Source: CAYJRR01 sp964372275 [NCBI: uncultured bacterium]
GTDB lineage: Bacteria > CAYJRR01
DNA: 27,788 nt
Direction: 5' to 3'
Assembly (NCBI GenBank): GCA_964372275.1
Contig: CAYJRR010000035.1
Coordinates: 8,652-36,439 of the forward strand
Below, one piece after another: positions 21,109-27,788 of the stretch (positions are counted from its first letter, which is position 1; each line of letters starts with the position of its first letter). Both the position numbers and the translations under genes were made by a program. The notes under the pieces were generated by a model, which was not told the origin of the DNA, did no database searches, and saw only the letters and a list, made by a program, of their open reading frames with translations.

Positions 21109-23505
21109 TCACCGGAAGAAGCGATCGATCTCGGCGTCGGTGAGCGACTCGCGACCGTCCTCGGCGACGACGACCGCCTTGCCGGCCACGATCTGCACCA
21201 CGACCCGCTCGCCGATCGACATCGCCTCGCGCAGCTCGGGATGGAGCCGCACGACCGCGAACCACGCGGGCGACAGGTACTTGACGCGCAGCATGCGCGA
21301 GGCGCCGCGATAGTCGGCGTCGACCCAGCTCGCGTCGCGCCAGACGAACGTCCTCCCGCCGGCGCGGACGACGCCCGACCCGGCATCCCGGTCGAGGACC
21401 TCCTTCTCGCGCTTGTCCTTCACCTTCTTCGCCACCGCCACGCCCCCCGCGCCGGAGCGCGTCGAGATCTGCGCCGAGGGCGCTTCGAAGGCCATCGCCG
21501 ATCCGTCGACCGGGCCGGTGGCACAGGTGGAGCAGCCCGGTTCGAATGACGGCGCGCCCGCGATCGACGTCGCGTCCTCCGCGGGCGCAGGAGCCGGGGG
21601 CGGAGGAGCCGCGACCGCGCCGCGCCCCGCGCCGCCTCCGCCGGCCACCCGCCCGAAACCGTTCCTCTTCCCTTCGCGGCGCGAACGATCCTCCTCGAAC
21701 GGCGGCGCGCCGTCGGCCCGGCGGTTCGGCACCGGCGCCGGCGGGAGGTTCGCGGCCAGCGGCGTGTCCTCGACCACCAGGTAGCTGGTGTAGGGGGTCA
21801 TGATCCCGAACCGCCGCGCGAGCTGGACCACCTCGTCTCGCAGCTCCGGCTTCTCGCCGCGCGCGCGGATCTCGTCCAGCAGGTACCCGACTTTGCGCGT
21901 CGCCCACAGCCGCGGAACGAACGACCCCGCATCGCGCGGATCGGAGGCGCCGCGCTCGAACGATCCCTCGTGCACGATCGACTGCGCCCGGCCCTGCAAC
22001 GTGCCGGTGAGCGTCATCGCCGCCGCCCCGCCCGCTCCCTTGTAGCGGCCGAAGAGCGTGACCTGCCCGCCCTTGAACAGGTCCGGGATCGTCCGCGGAT
22101 AGAGGTCGTAGACGTGCGTCTTGCCGAAATCGACGCGCAGGTCGGTCATCACGGGGTTGTTGATCTTCGAGGCGAAGGCGGAGAGCTTGAGCTCGACCTC
22201 CTCTTCCTCGGTGGCGTACTCCGGAACGCCGCCGTGCTCGGTGGCCAGCCGGTCGAGGAGCATCGCGTTCAGATCGGTGCCGATCCCGAAGGAGAAGAGG
22301 CGGACCCCGCGCGGGATGCGCGCCGACACGTTGGCGAGGATCCGCTCGGGGTCGGTTTCGCCGACCGTCGGCTCGCCGTCGGTGACGAAGACGATCATCG
22401 CCGGCCGGCCGGCCGACGGCTTGATGCGCAACGCCTCGGCGAGCGCCTCGTCGATCGCCGTTCCGCCGGCGGCCCGGATCTCGTCGACGAAGGCGCGGGC
22501 GCGGGCGATCTCCTCCTTCCCCGCCTCGACCAGGCGGGTGGCGTAGCTTTCGACGCCGGTGGAAAAGCGCACGATGTTGAACCGATCGCGCGGGTGGAGC
22601 GATCCGAGTACGAAGCGCATCGCCTCCTTCGCCTTCTCCATCTTCCGGCCATCCATCGAACCGGAGCTGTCGAGCACGAACACCACGTCCTTCGGCAGCA
22701 GGTCGCTCTCTTTGAGGTCGCTCTTCGGCGCGAGCATCAGGACGAAGTAGCCGTCCTCCGACGCGCGATCCCGGAAGGTGACCAGGTTCAACCCCACGTC
22801 CTTCTCGGAGACGGTGTAGAAGAGGGTGAAGTCGCGGTCGAGCCGCGCCCCCTTCTCCTCGAATCCGGCAATCGCGTGATGGTCCCCCTTGCGATCGACC
22901 GAGACCTTGTGCGTCGGGGAGTAGACGCTCTTGAGCGCGATCTTCGAATCGAGCGTCACCCGCACCGAGAGATCGCCCAGGAGGCGCGTGGCGCGGCCGC
23001 CGGTGGCAAGTGGATAGGTGTAACGACCGACCCCTCCGTCGATCGCCGTCAGCTCGCCGTACTCGACTTCGATCCGCTGTTCGCCGCGCGGCGGAATCGG
23101 GAAGACGCGCGCGCGCAGCAGCCGCCTGCCGGCGTATTCGAGCAGACCGGGATCCCGCATCCGCGCCACGATCCCCTCGTAGATGCTCCGCGCCTTGTCC
23201 GACTCGAGCACCTCGCCGACCACCTTCTTCCCGTTCATCCAGAGCGCGAACTCCGAGACGGCGATCCCGTCGGGAATGGGAAAGACGTAGGTCGCCTCCA
23301 GCATCCGGTCGGCGCTCGAGACGAAGACCTGCTCGATGCGCGTGCGCGCGAGCTGGTCCTTGACGGTCACTTCGACGCGCTGGCTCTTGATCGCCAACGG
23401 CGAGAGCGAGGCGTCGGTCGGGACGAGAACCTGTGCGTCCGCGGTCGGGACGAGGGTGGGGGCGGCGATCGCCAGAGCCGCCACGAGTCGGCGAAGTCGG
23501 TTCAT
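21109..23505 (-). CDS. Secreted VIT and von Willebrand factor A domain protein
   Basis: The 798-residue product starts at ATG 23505 with a signal peptide (MNRLRRLVAALAIAAP, cut near TADAQ). A VIT domain covers about 30-155 (YVFPIPDGIAVSEFALWMNGKKVVGEV, ARVFPIPPRGEQRIEVEY). A vWA domain spans about 272-450 with an intact MIDAS metal site: DSSGS at 279-283, the Thr in GGTAID, and Asp in FVTDGEPT. After IMTPYTSYLVVED comes a Gly/Pro/Arg-rich linker with a GCSTC pair, then a last globular segment (TFVWRDASWVDADYRGASRMLRVKYLS to DRFFR). VIT-vWA proteins are related to inter-alpha-trypsin inhibitor heavy chains and act as extracellular adhesion or scaffold proteins. No sortase motif or C-terminal anchor is visible, so it may stay periplasmic or be secreted. 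It is divergent from the phospholipase D gene. Confidence 0.9.
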   Translation of the reverse strand: MNRLRRLVAALAIAAPTLVPTADAQVLVPTDASLSPLAIKSQRVEVTVKDQLARTRIEQVFVSSADRMLEATYVFPIPDGIAVSEFALWMNGKKVVGEVLESDKARSIYEGIVARMRDPGLLEYAGRRLLRARVFPIPPRGEQRIEVEYGELTAIDGGVGRYTYPLATGGRATRLLGDLSVRVTLDSKIALKSVYSPTHKVSVDRKGDHHAIAGFEEKGARLDRDFTLFYTVSEKDVGLNLVTFRDRASEDGYFVLMLAPKSDLKESDLLPKDVVFVLDSSGSMDGRKMEKAKEAMRFVLGSLHPRDRFNIVRFSTGVESYATRLVEAGKEEIARARAFVDEIRAAGGTAIDEALAEALRIKPSAGRPAMIVFVTDGEPTVGETDPERILANVSARIPRGVRLFSFGIGTDLNAMLLDRLATEHGGVPEYATEEEEVELKLSAFASKINNPVMTDLRVDFGKTHVYDLYPRTIPDLFKGGQVTLFGRYKGAGGAAAMTLTGTLQGRAQSIVHEGSFERGASDPRDAGSFVPRLWATRKVGYLLDEIRARGEKPELRDEVVQLARRFGIMTPYTSYLVVEDTPLAANLPPAPVPNRRADGAPPFEEDRSRREGKRNGFGRVAGGGGAGRGAVAAPPPPAPAPAEDATSIAGAPSFEPGCSTCATGPVDGSAMAFEAPSAQISTRSGAGGVAVAKKVKDKREKEVLDRDAGSGVVRAGGRTFVWRDASWVDADYRGASRMLRVKYLSPAWFAVVRLHPELREAMSIGERVVVQIVAGKAVVVAEDGRESLTDAEIDRFFR

Positions 23506-23735
23506 ACCGGGACCGACACCGCCCTCCCCCGGTAGGTTCCCGGCCCCCCACACCGCGGCGTTCCGTGGGACATCGCCGCCTCCCTGTGCACAATCGTGCT
23601 CGGACGCGGGGTCGGCCCCAGGTTCGATCCGGATCCGTTTCCTTCGCCGTTCCAACCCCTTGCGCACCGCGTTGGACGTGCCAAATCGGCGCCGAACCGG
23701 TACGTCGGTTGCTCTTTCTCCGGCCGGGAGGGTCG
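23506..23735. other. Divergent intergenic region between VIT/vWA and phospholipase D genes
   Basis: At 230 bases this is the longest non-coding gap. It is less G+C-rich than its surroundings, as promoter regions often are. Two short inverted repeats are visible: TTGG-acgtg-CCAA (23672-23684) and AACCG-gtacgt-CGGTT (23695-23710). Either could be an operator, but both are short. I could not place a convincing -35/-10 pair for either gene and see no small ORF with a ribosome binding site. Confidence 0.4.
23726..23731 (+). promoter_or_regulatory. Shine-Dalgarno of the phospholipase D gene
   Basis: GGGAGG lies four bases (GTCG) before ATG 23736. It fixes the start even though the frame remains open to 23433, and contrasts with the other unit heads in the window that lack such a site. 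Confidence 0.6.
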
Positions 23736-25220
23736 ATGCGCGGAGCGTTGGCGGGGCTGGTCGTCTTGTTCGCCGCGTGCGAGGCGCGGGCACAGTGCCC
23801 CGACGGGGCGGTGACGCTGCCGGCGTGGATGACGACGACCCACCGCGCGTCGATCCTTTCGCGCACCGAGTTCGGCGGCGCGGTTCCGCCGCCGGCCCCC
23901 TGCGCCAGTCCTTTGATGCGACACATCCACCGGGCCGTCGCCGCCGTCGCCGACCGCGGAACGGTGCCGCCGCCGCTCGTCGCCACTTCGCGGAACGTCG
24001 CGCGGCCCGCGGCGCTGGTCCAGGGTCCGAGGATCTTTCGCCGGATGTCCGACCTCATCGCCGCGGCCGACCGCGAGGTGCTGATCCAGAACTGGCGCTG
24101 GAACACCCAATCGCGGGGGCACACGACCCTGCTTCAGGGTTTCCGGCGACTCGCCGCCCGCCGCCGGATCGAGAAGCCCGACGGACCGCCGGTGACGGTG
24201 CACCTGCTGGTGAACGTTCGCGCGCTCGAAGATCCGCGGATGATCTCCAAGCTCTCCGAAGAGCTGGAGAACCTCCGGATCGATCCCAAGCTGGTCCGCT
24301 TCGAGATCGCCGGGCACGCGCACACCGGGCTCGGCGCGCTCCACGTGAAGACGACGGTCGTCGACGGCGTCCACGCCATCACCACCGGGGCGAACGTGCA
24401 GAAGAACCACGACACGTTCGGCGACAACTACGACCTCGGCTTCGAGTTCCACGGCGAGGTCGCGTACGCCATGCGGGCCGACTTCGCGAACGCCTGGAAG
24501 GGCAGCACGCGGTGGACCTGCGGAGGGCTGACCGACTACCTCGATCTGTTCGGCCGGGCGTCGAGCCCGTGCTGGAAGACGAACATCCCGCTGTCGCCGT
24601 CGATTCCGCATCTCGATCCGGCTGCGGAGCGTGCCTGCGCCCCCATGCTGGTCGTCACGCGGCCGGCGGAGCAGAGCCCGTTCGCCAACGACGACCGCAA
24701 TCCGCAGAACCAGGCCTACCTCGCCGCCTTGGCCGGCGCGCGCGAGCGGATCCGGATCGTCACCCCGAACCTCAACGACCGGGCGGTGAAGCGGGCGATC
24801 GTCGGCGCGCTCTCCCGCGGGGTGACGGTCGAGCTGGTCACCGGCAAGGGGTACCAGGACTTCGCCGAACGGATCCCGACCCGCGGCGGGACCAACCATG
24901 ACGCCTTCCGCGAGATCTTGCAGGAGGCGCGCAAGGCCGGCGTCACCGACCCGTGCCGGCTGTTCCGCCCGCGCTGGTACGTGCGCCGCGAAGGCCGGCC
25001 GGTGATCGGCAACGTCGACGAGTCGATCCACGCCAAGTACCTTTCGGTCGACCGGCAGGTTTCGATCGTCGGCTCGGCGAACCTCGACGAGCAGAGCTTC
25101 AACAACTCCCGGGAGCTGAACGTGGTGGTCGACGACGCCGCGCGCACGATCGACTGGGACCGGCAGGTGTTCGAACCGAACTTCGACCGAGGCGTGCCGA
25201 TCGAGGAGTGCGGCGGTTAG
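23736..25220 (+). CDS. Secreted phospholipase D-family (HKD) protein
   Basis: The 494-residue product carries two HKD motifs: His203/Lys205/Asp210 (HVKTTVVD, followed by GAN) and His432/Lys434/Asp439 (HAKYLSVD, followed by GSANLDEQS). This two-motif order is that of phospholipase D and cardiolipin synthases, which transfer phosphatidyl groups or hydrolyse phosphodiesters. A signal peptide (MRGALAGLVVLFAACEARA) rather than the membrane helices of cardiolipin synthase suggests export; an LFAAC lipobox reading is possible but weaker. The first 90 residues have paired cysteines (QCPDG, PCASP) and CGG, PCW, AC and PC sites occur later, consistent with disulfides outside the cytoplasm. The stop overlaps the stop of the convergent aldehyde dehydrogenase gene in the sequence TTAG. 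Substrate unknown. Confidence 0.9.
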   Translation: MRGALAGLVVLFAACEARAQCPDGAVTLPAWMTTTHRASILSRTEFGGAVPPPAPCASPLMRHIHRAVAAVADRGTVPPPLVATSRNVARPAALVQGPRIFRRMSDLIAAADREVLIQNWRWNTQSRGHTTLLQGFRRLAARRRIEKPDGPPVTVHLLVNVRALEDPRMISKLSEELENLRIDPKLVRFEIAGHAHTGLGALHVKTTVVDGVHAITTGANVQKNHDTFGDNYDLGFEFHGEVAYAMRADFANAWKGSTRWTCGGLTDYLDLFGRASSPCWKTNIPLSPSIPHLDPAAERACAPMLVVTRPAEQSPFANDDRNPQNQAYLAALAGARERIRIVTPNLNDRAVKRAIVGALSRGVTVELVTGKGYQDFAERIPTRGGTNHDAFREILQEARKAGVTDPCRLFRPRWYVRREGRPVIGNVDESIHAKYLSVDRQVSIVGSANLDEQSFNNSRELNVVVDDAARTIDWDRQVFEPNFDRGVPIEECGG

Positions 25221-26671
25221 CGGGAGTCGACGTAGAGCGTCTTCCAGCGGGTGAAGAAGTCGACGGCGGCGCGGCCGCGCTCGGGGCCTCCGGTGGAGGT
25301 CGCCTTCCAGCCGGCGAACGGGACGTGCGTCTCGCCGCCCACGGTGGCGGAGTTCACGTGGACGATCCCGGCTTCGATCCCGCGCGAGAAGCGCAGCGCC
25401 CGGTCGAGGTCGCGGGTGTAGACCGACGCCGACAGCCCGTAGCGGATGCCGTTGGCCAGACGCAAGGCGTCGTCGTCGCCCGACGCGCGCAGGAGCACCA
25501 CCACCGGCCCGAACAGCTCCTCTTGTGCGATCCGCGCGGCGGGGTTCGACGCGCGCAGGACGGTCGGTTCGACGAAATATCCGTGCCTCGTCGACGGATC
25601 CGGCGGGCGACCCCCGCCGCAGAGCCGGTCCACCCCCTCGCCGGCCGCCTTCGCGAGCTCGGCTTCGAGCGACTCGCGCGCCGCTCCGGAGACGAGCGGA
25701 CCCATCTCGCTCGCCGGATCGGCGCCGGGGCCGATGCGCAGGCGGCGCGCGCGCTCCACCAGCGCTTCAGTGAAGCGCCGCTCCACCGCCGAAACGACGA
25801 TCACCCGCGAGGTCGAGGTGCAGCGCTGCCCGGCGTTGCCGAACGCCCCCTTCGAGCACGCCTCGGCGGCGAACTCGACGTCGGCGTCGTCGAGCACCAC
25901 CAACGGGTTCTTCCCTCCCATCTCGCAGAGCGTGGGGATTCCGCGCGCGACGGTGGCGGCGCGAACCGCGGCGCCGTTCGTGGCGGAGCCGGTGAACGAG
26001 ATCGCCGCCACGCGCGGATGCGTCGCCAGCGCGGCGCCGACCTCGGCCCCCTCCCCTTCGACCCGGTTGACCGTCCCGGCCGGCGCCCCCTCCTCCTCCA
26101 GCGCCGCGGCGATCCGCTCCGTCAACCGTTGGTGCACGAGCGGCGTCCGCGCCGACGGCGCCCAGACGACGGTGTTCCCGGCCGCGAGCGCCGGCGCGAT
26201 CTTCCAGGCGGAGATCAGCGCCGGGTAGTTCGACGGCGTGACGACGCCGACGGCCCCCAGCGGCTCGCGCAGCGTCAGCGTGAGCCGCCCCGGGACTTCC
26301 GACGGGAGCGTCTCCCCCGCGATGCGCCGCGTCTCGCCGGCGCAGAAGTCGAACGCCTCGGCGGCACGGCGGACCTCGGAGCGGGCTTCGGCGATCGTCT
26401 TCCCCTGGTTCCGGGTCAACGCGGCGGCGAGCGTCTCCGACTCCGCGGCGATCCCGGCCGCGATCCGTGACAGGACGGCCCCGCGGCGCGGCGCCGGCCA
26501 CGCGCTCCACGCGGGGAACGCGGCGCGCGCGGCCTCGACGGCGGCGTCGACCTCGGCGGGGCCGGAGCGCGGCGCGTCGCCGATCGGCTCGCGCGCGTCG
26601 GCCGGGTCGAAGAACGGCCCGTGCCTGGGCGCGTCGGTCCAGCGGCCACCGACGTGGTTCCGCAGGATCAC
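25217..26671 (-). CDS. NAD(P)-dependent aldehyde dehydrogenase
   Basis: The 484-residue protein has the standard ALDH length and all the key residues: Asn148 (VTPSNYP), FTGSATNGAAV for the nucleotide fold, general base Glu250 (LCEMGGKNP) and nucleophile Cys284 (GNAGQRCTSTSR), then EELFGPVV. The C-terminus (PFAGWKATSTGGPERGRAAVDFFTRWKTLYVDSR) resembles the 'GG.E.G..A..FFT..KT.Y' ending of 2-oxoglutarate-semialdehyde-type dehydrogenases, but I would not fix the substrate. The GTG at 26671 overlaps the stop of the PLP enzyme as GTGA; the longer upstream frame is a shadow of that gene. It presumably oxidises an aldehyde formed in the same pathway or in general detoxification. Confidence 0.95.
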   Translation of the reverse strand: MILRNHVGGRWTDAPRHGPFFDPADAREPIGDAPRSGPAEVDAAVEAARAAFPAWSAWPAPRRGAVLSRIAAGIAAESETLAAALTRNQGKTIAEARSEVRRAAEAFDFCAGETRRIAGETLPSEVPGRLTLTLREPLGAVGVVTPSNYPALISAWKIAPALAAGNTVVWAPSARTPLVHQRLTERIAAALEEEGAPAGTVNRVEGEGAEVGAALATHPRVAAISFTGSATNGAAVRAATVARGIPTLCEMGGKNPLVVLDDADVEFAAEACSKGAFGNAGQRCTSTSRVIVVSAVERRFTEALVERARRLRIGPGADPASEMGPLVSGAARESLEAELAKAAGEGVDRLCGGGRPPDPSTRHGYFVEPTVLRASNPAARIAQEELFGPVVVLLRASGDDDALRLANGIRYGLSASVYTRDLDRALRFSRGIEAGIVHVNSATVGGETHVPFAGWKATSTGGPERGRAAVDFFTRWKTLYVDSR

Positions 26672-27788
26672 GATCCCTCCAACGCCTGCTCGAGATCGGC
26701 GACCAGGTCCTCGGGCTCCTCCAGTCCGATCGAAAGCCGCACGAATCCGGGGGCGATCCCGGCCGCGGCGAGCGCCGCGTCGTCCAGCTGCCGGTGGCTC
26801 GTCGCCGAAGGGAGGATCGCCAGCGAGTGCGCGTCCCCCAGCGACCCGGCGCGCACGAACAGGCGCAGGCGCTCGACCACGCGCGCGGTACGCCGGCGAT
26901 CTCCGTCGATCTCGAACGCCACCATCCCGCCGAAACCTCGCGGGAGGAGCCGCTTCGCCAGGGTGTGCTGCGGATGGCTGGGCCGCCCCGGATAGACGAC
27001 CCGACGCACCGCCCGGTGACCGGACAGTCTCTCCGCGATCGCCGCCGCGGCGGCGCCGTGCCGGTCCATCCGCAGCGCGAGCGTCTTCAGGCCCCGCAGC
27101 GCCAACCACGCCGAGAACGGCTCGAGCGAGGCCCCCAGCTCGATCCGCATCTTCCGCACCCGGGCCATCGCGGCGGCGCTTCCGGCGCAGATCCCGGCGA
27201 TCAGGTCACCGTGCCCTCCGAGGTATTTCGTCGCGCTGTGCACCGTCACGTCGGCGCCGAGCGCGCAGGGTCGCGCGAGCCAGGGCGTGGCGAAGGTCGA
27301 GTCGACCACCAGCAGGGCGCCCGCCGAGCGGGCGATCTCGGCCAGGCCGGGGATGTCGGCGACCGCGAGCGCCGGATTGCCGATCGTCTCCGCGTAGACG
27401 ATCCGGGTCCGGGGTCCGCAGGCGCGTTTCACCGCCCCCAAGTCGGTCGCGTCGACGAAGGTGGTCTCGATCCCGAACCGCGGCAGGAGGTCGCGGAACA
27501 GCGAGAAGGTGCCGCCGTAGAGCGACGCGGGGGCGACGATCCGATCGCCGGCGGCGCAATGGGCCGCGACGACGGCGTGGATCGCCGCCATCCCCGACCC
27601 GAACGCCACCGCCGCCTCCGTCTCCTCGAGGTCGGCGAGCGCGCGCTCGAAGACGTCGACCGTCGGGTTCGCGACGCGCGAGTACATGAACCCGGCGTCC
27701 GGATCGCGCAGCGTGCGGGCCATCCCATCGACGTCGTCGAAGGCGAACGAGGCGGTCTGGAAGATCGGCACCGCGACCGACCGGCTGG
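26668..27788 (-). CDS. Cys/Met-metabolism PLP-dependent enzyme, 5' end beyond window
   Basis: The gene is cut at the right edge; 373 codons are visible, from SRSVAVPIFQTASFAF to the TGA at 26668. It belongs to the cystathionine gamma-synthase / gamma-lyase / O-acyl-homoserine sulfhydrylase / methionine gamma-lyase family: YSRVANPTVDVFERALADLE, FGSGMAAIHAV, the PLP-contact block ADIPGLAEIA and VVDSTFATPWLARP, the Schiff-base Lys in HSATKYLGGHGD, and the C-terminal RLSIGLEEPEDLVADLEQAL. The GTG at 27771 is not the start because the conserved VPIYQT-type motif begins before it. Which reaction it performs cannot be told; the coupled aldehyde dehydrogenase would fit a catabolic role more than methionine synthesis, but that is inference. 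Confidence 0.92.
   Translation of the reverse strand, partial: SRSVAVPIFQTASFAFDDVDGMARTLRDPDAGFMYSRVANPTVDVFERALADLEETEAAVAFGSGMAAIHAVVAAHCAAGDRIVAPASLYGGTFSLFRDLLPRFGIETTFVDATDLGAVKRACGPRTRIVYAETIGNPALAVADIPGLAEIARSAGALLVVDSTFATPWLARPCALGADVTVHSATKYLGGHGDLIAGICAGSAAAMARVRKMRIELGASLEPFSAWLALRGLKTLALRMDRHGAAAAAIAERLSGHRAVRRVVYPGRPSHPQHTLAKRLLPRGFGGMVAFEIDGDRRRTARVVERLRLFVRAGSLGDAHSLAILPSATSHRQLDDAALAAAGIAPGFVRLSIGLEEPEDLVADLEQALEGS

Noticed and set aside
1-27788. A new defence island, toxin-antitoxin pair or mobile element
   Set aside because: The genes are mostly housekeeping, signalling and envelope functions with even composition. No nuclease/methylase cluster, transposase, inverted terminal repeats or integration site was seen. 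The HKD protein is exported and so does not look like a defence nuclease.

Overview
The window is 27.8 kb of very G+C-rich bacterial chromosome, densely coded on both strands, with no stretch of 300 bases free of genes. I see no transposase, integrase, phage gene, CRISPR array, tRNA or rRNA. Tat and lipoprotein signal peptides, M16 peptidases, YqgE/AlgH, a MASE1 sensor kinase and queuosine genes point to a free-living, probably Gram-negative bacterium. An uncultured myxobacterium-like or acidobacterium-like lineage would fit, but the taxon is a guess from general character and not from a marker gene.

Layout. At 1-306 is the end of a glycine-rich RRM RNA-binding protein. A five-gene minus-strand run (7637 down to 315) encodes a Popeye-like cyclic-nucleotide-binding membrane protein, a REC-GAF-histidine kinase, a MASE1-PAS-PAS-PAS-HisKA_2 kinase, a Tat-exported gluconate-dehydrogenase-subunit-3-like protein and a GMC flavin oxidoreductase. 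A lone ATP-grasp-like enzyme (7699-9216, plus) faces a minus-strand pair, formate-tetrahydrofolate ligase (fhs) followed by an NDH-2-like flavoprotein (12145 to 9267). Divergent from fhs are two M16 peptidase-family proteins (12217-15383, plus), one with the zinc motif and one lipoprotein without it. The second runs tail-to-tail into a secreted protein resembling DUF4781 (15215-16747, minus).

At 16850-19531 a divergent locus carries yqgE-gluQ on the minus strand and queF-udk on the plus strand. QueF makes the queuosine precursor preQ1 and GluQ glutamylates finished queuosine on tRNA-Asp, so two steps of one tRNA-modification route flank one short control region. Next are a small cysteine-containing lipoprotein, a flippase-like membrane protein (minus), a tiny 55-residue basic protein with the best promoter in the window (20932-21099), a VIT/vWA surface protein (minus), a secreted phospholipase-D-family protein (plus), and a minus-strand pair of a Cys/Met-metabolism PLP enzyme and an aldehyde dehydrogenase cut by the window end.

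Two gene-start patterns recur. Genes in the same direction are repeatedly joined by a 4-base start/stop overlap of the form NTGA, seven times with ATG, GTG or, once, CTG as the start. Genes at the head of a transcription unit often have no Shine-Dalgarno but a TAGnnn hexamer 6-9 bases before the start codon, which suggests leaderless transcripts. I found no convincing new defence or mobile system. The items most worth a second look are the leaderless-start pattern, the tiny basic protein, the CTG start of gluQ, the 169-base convergent overlap and the orphan ATP-grasp-like enzyme.
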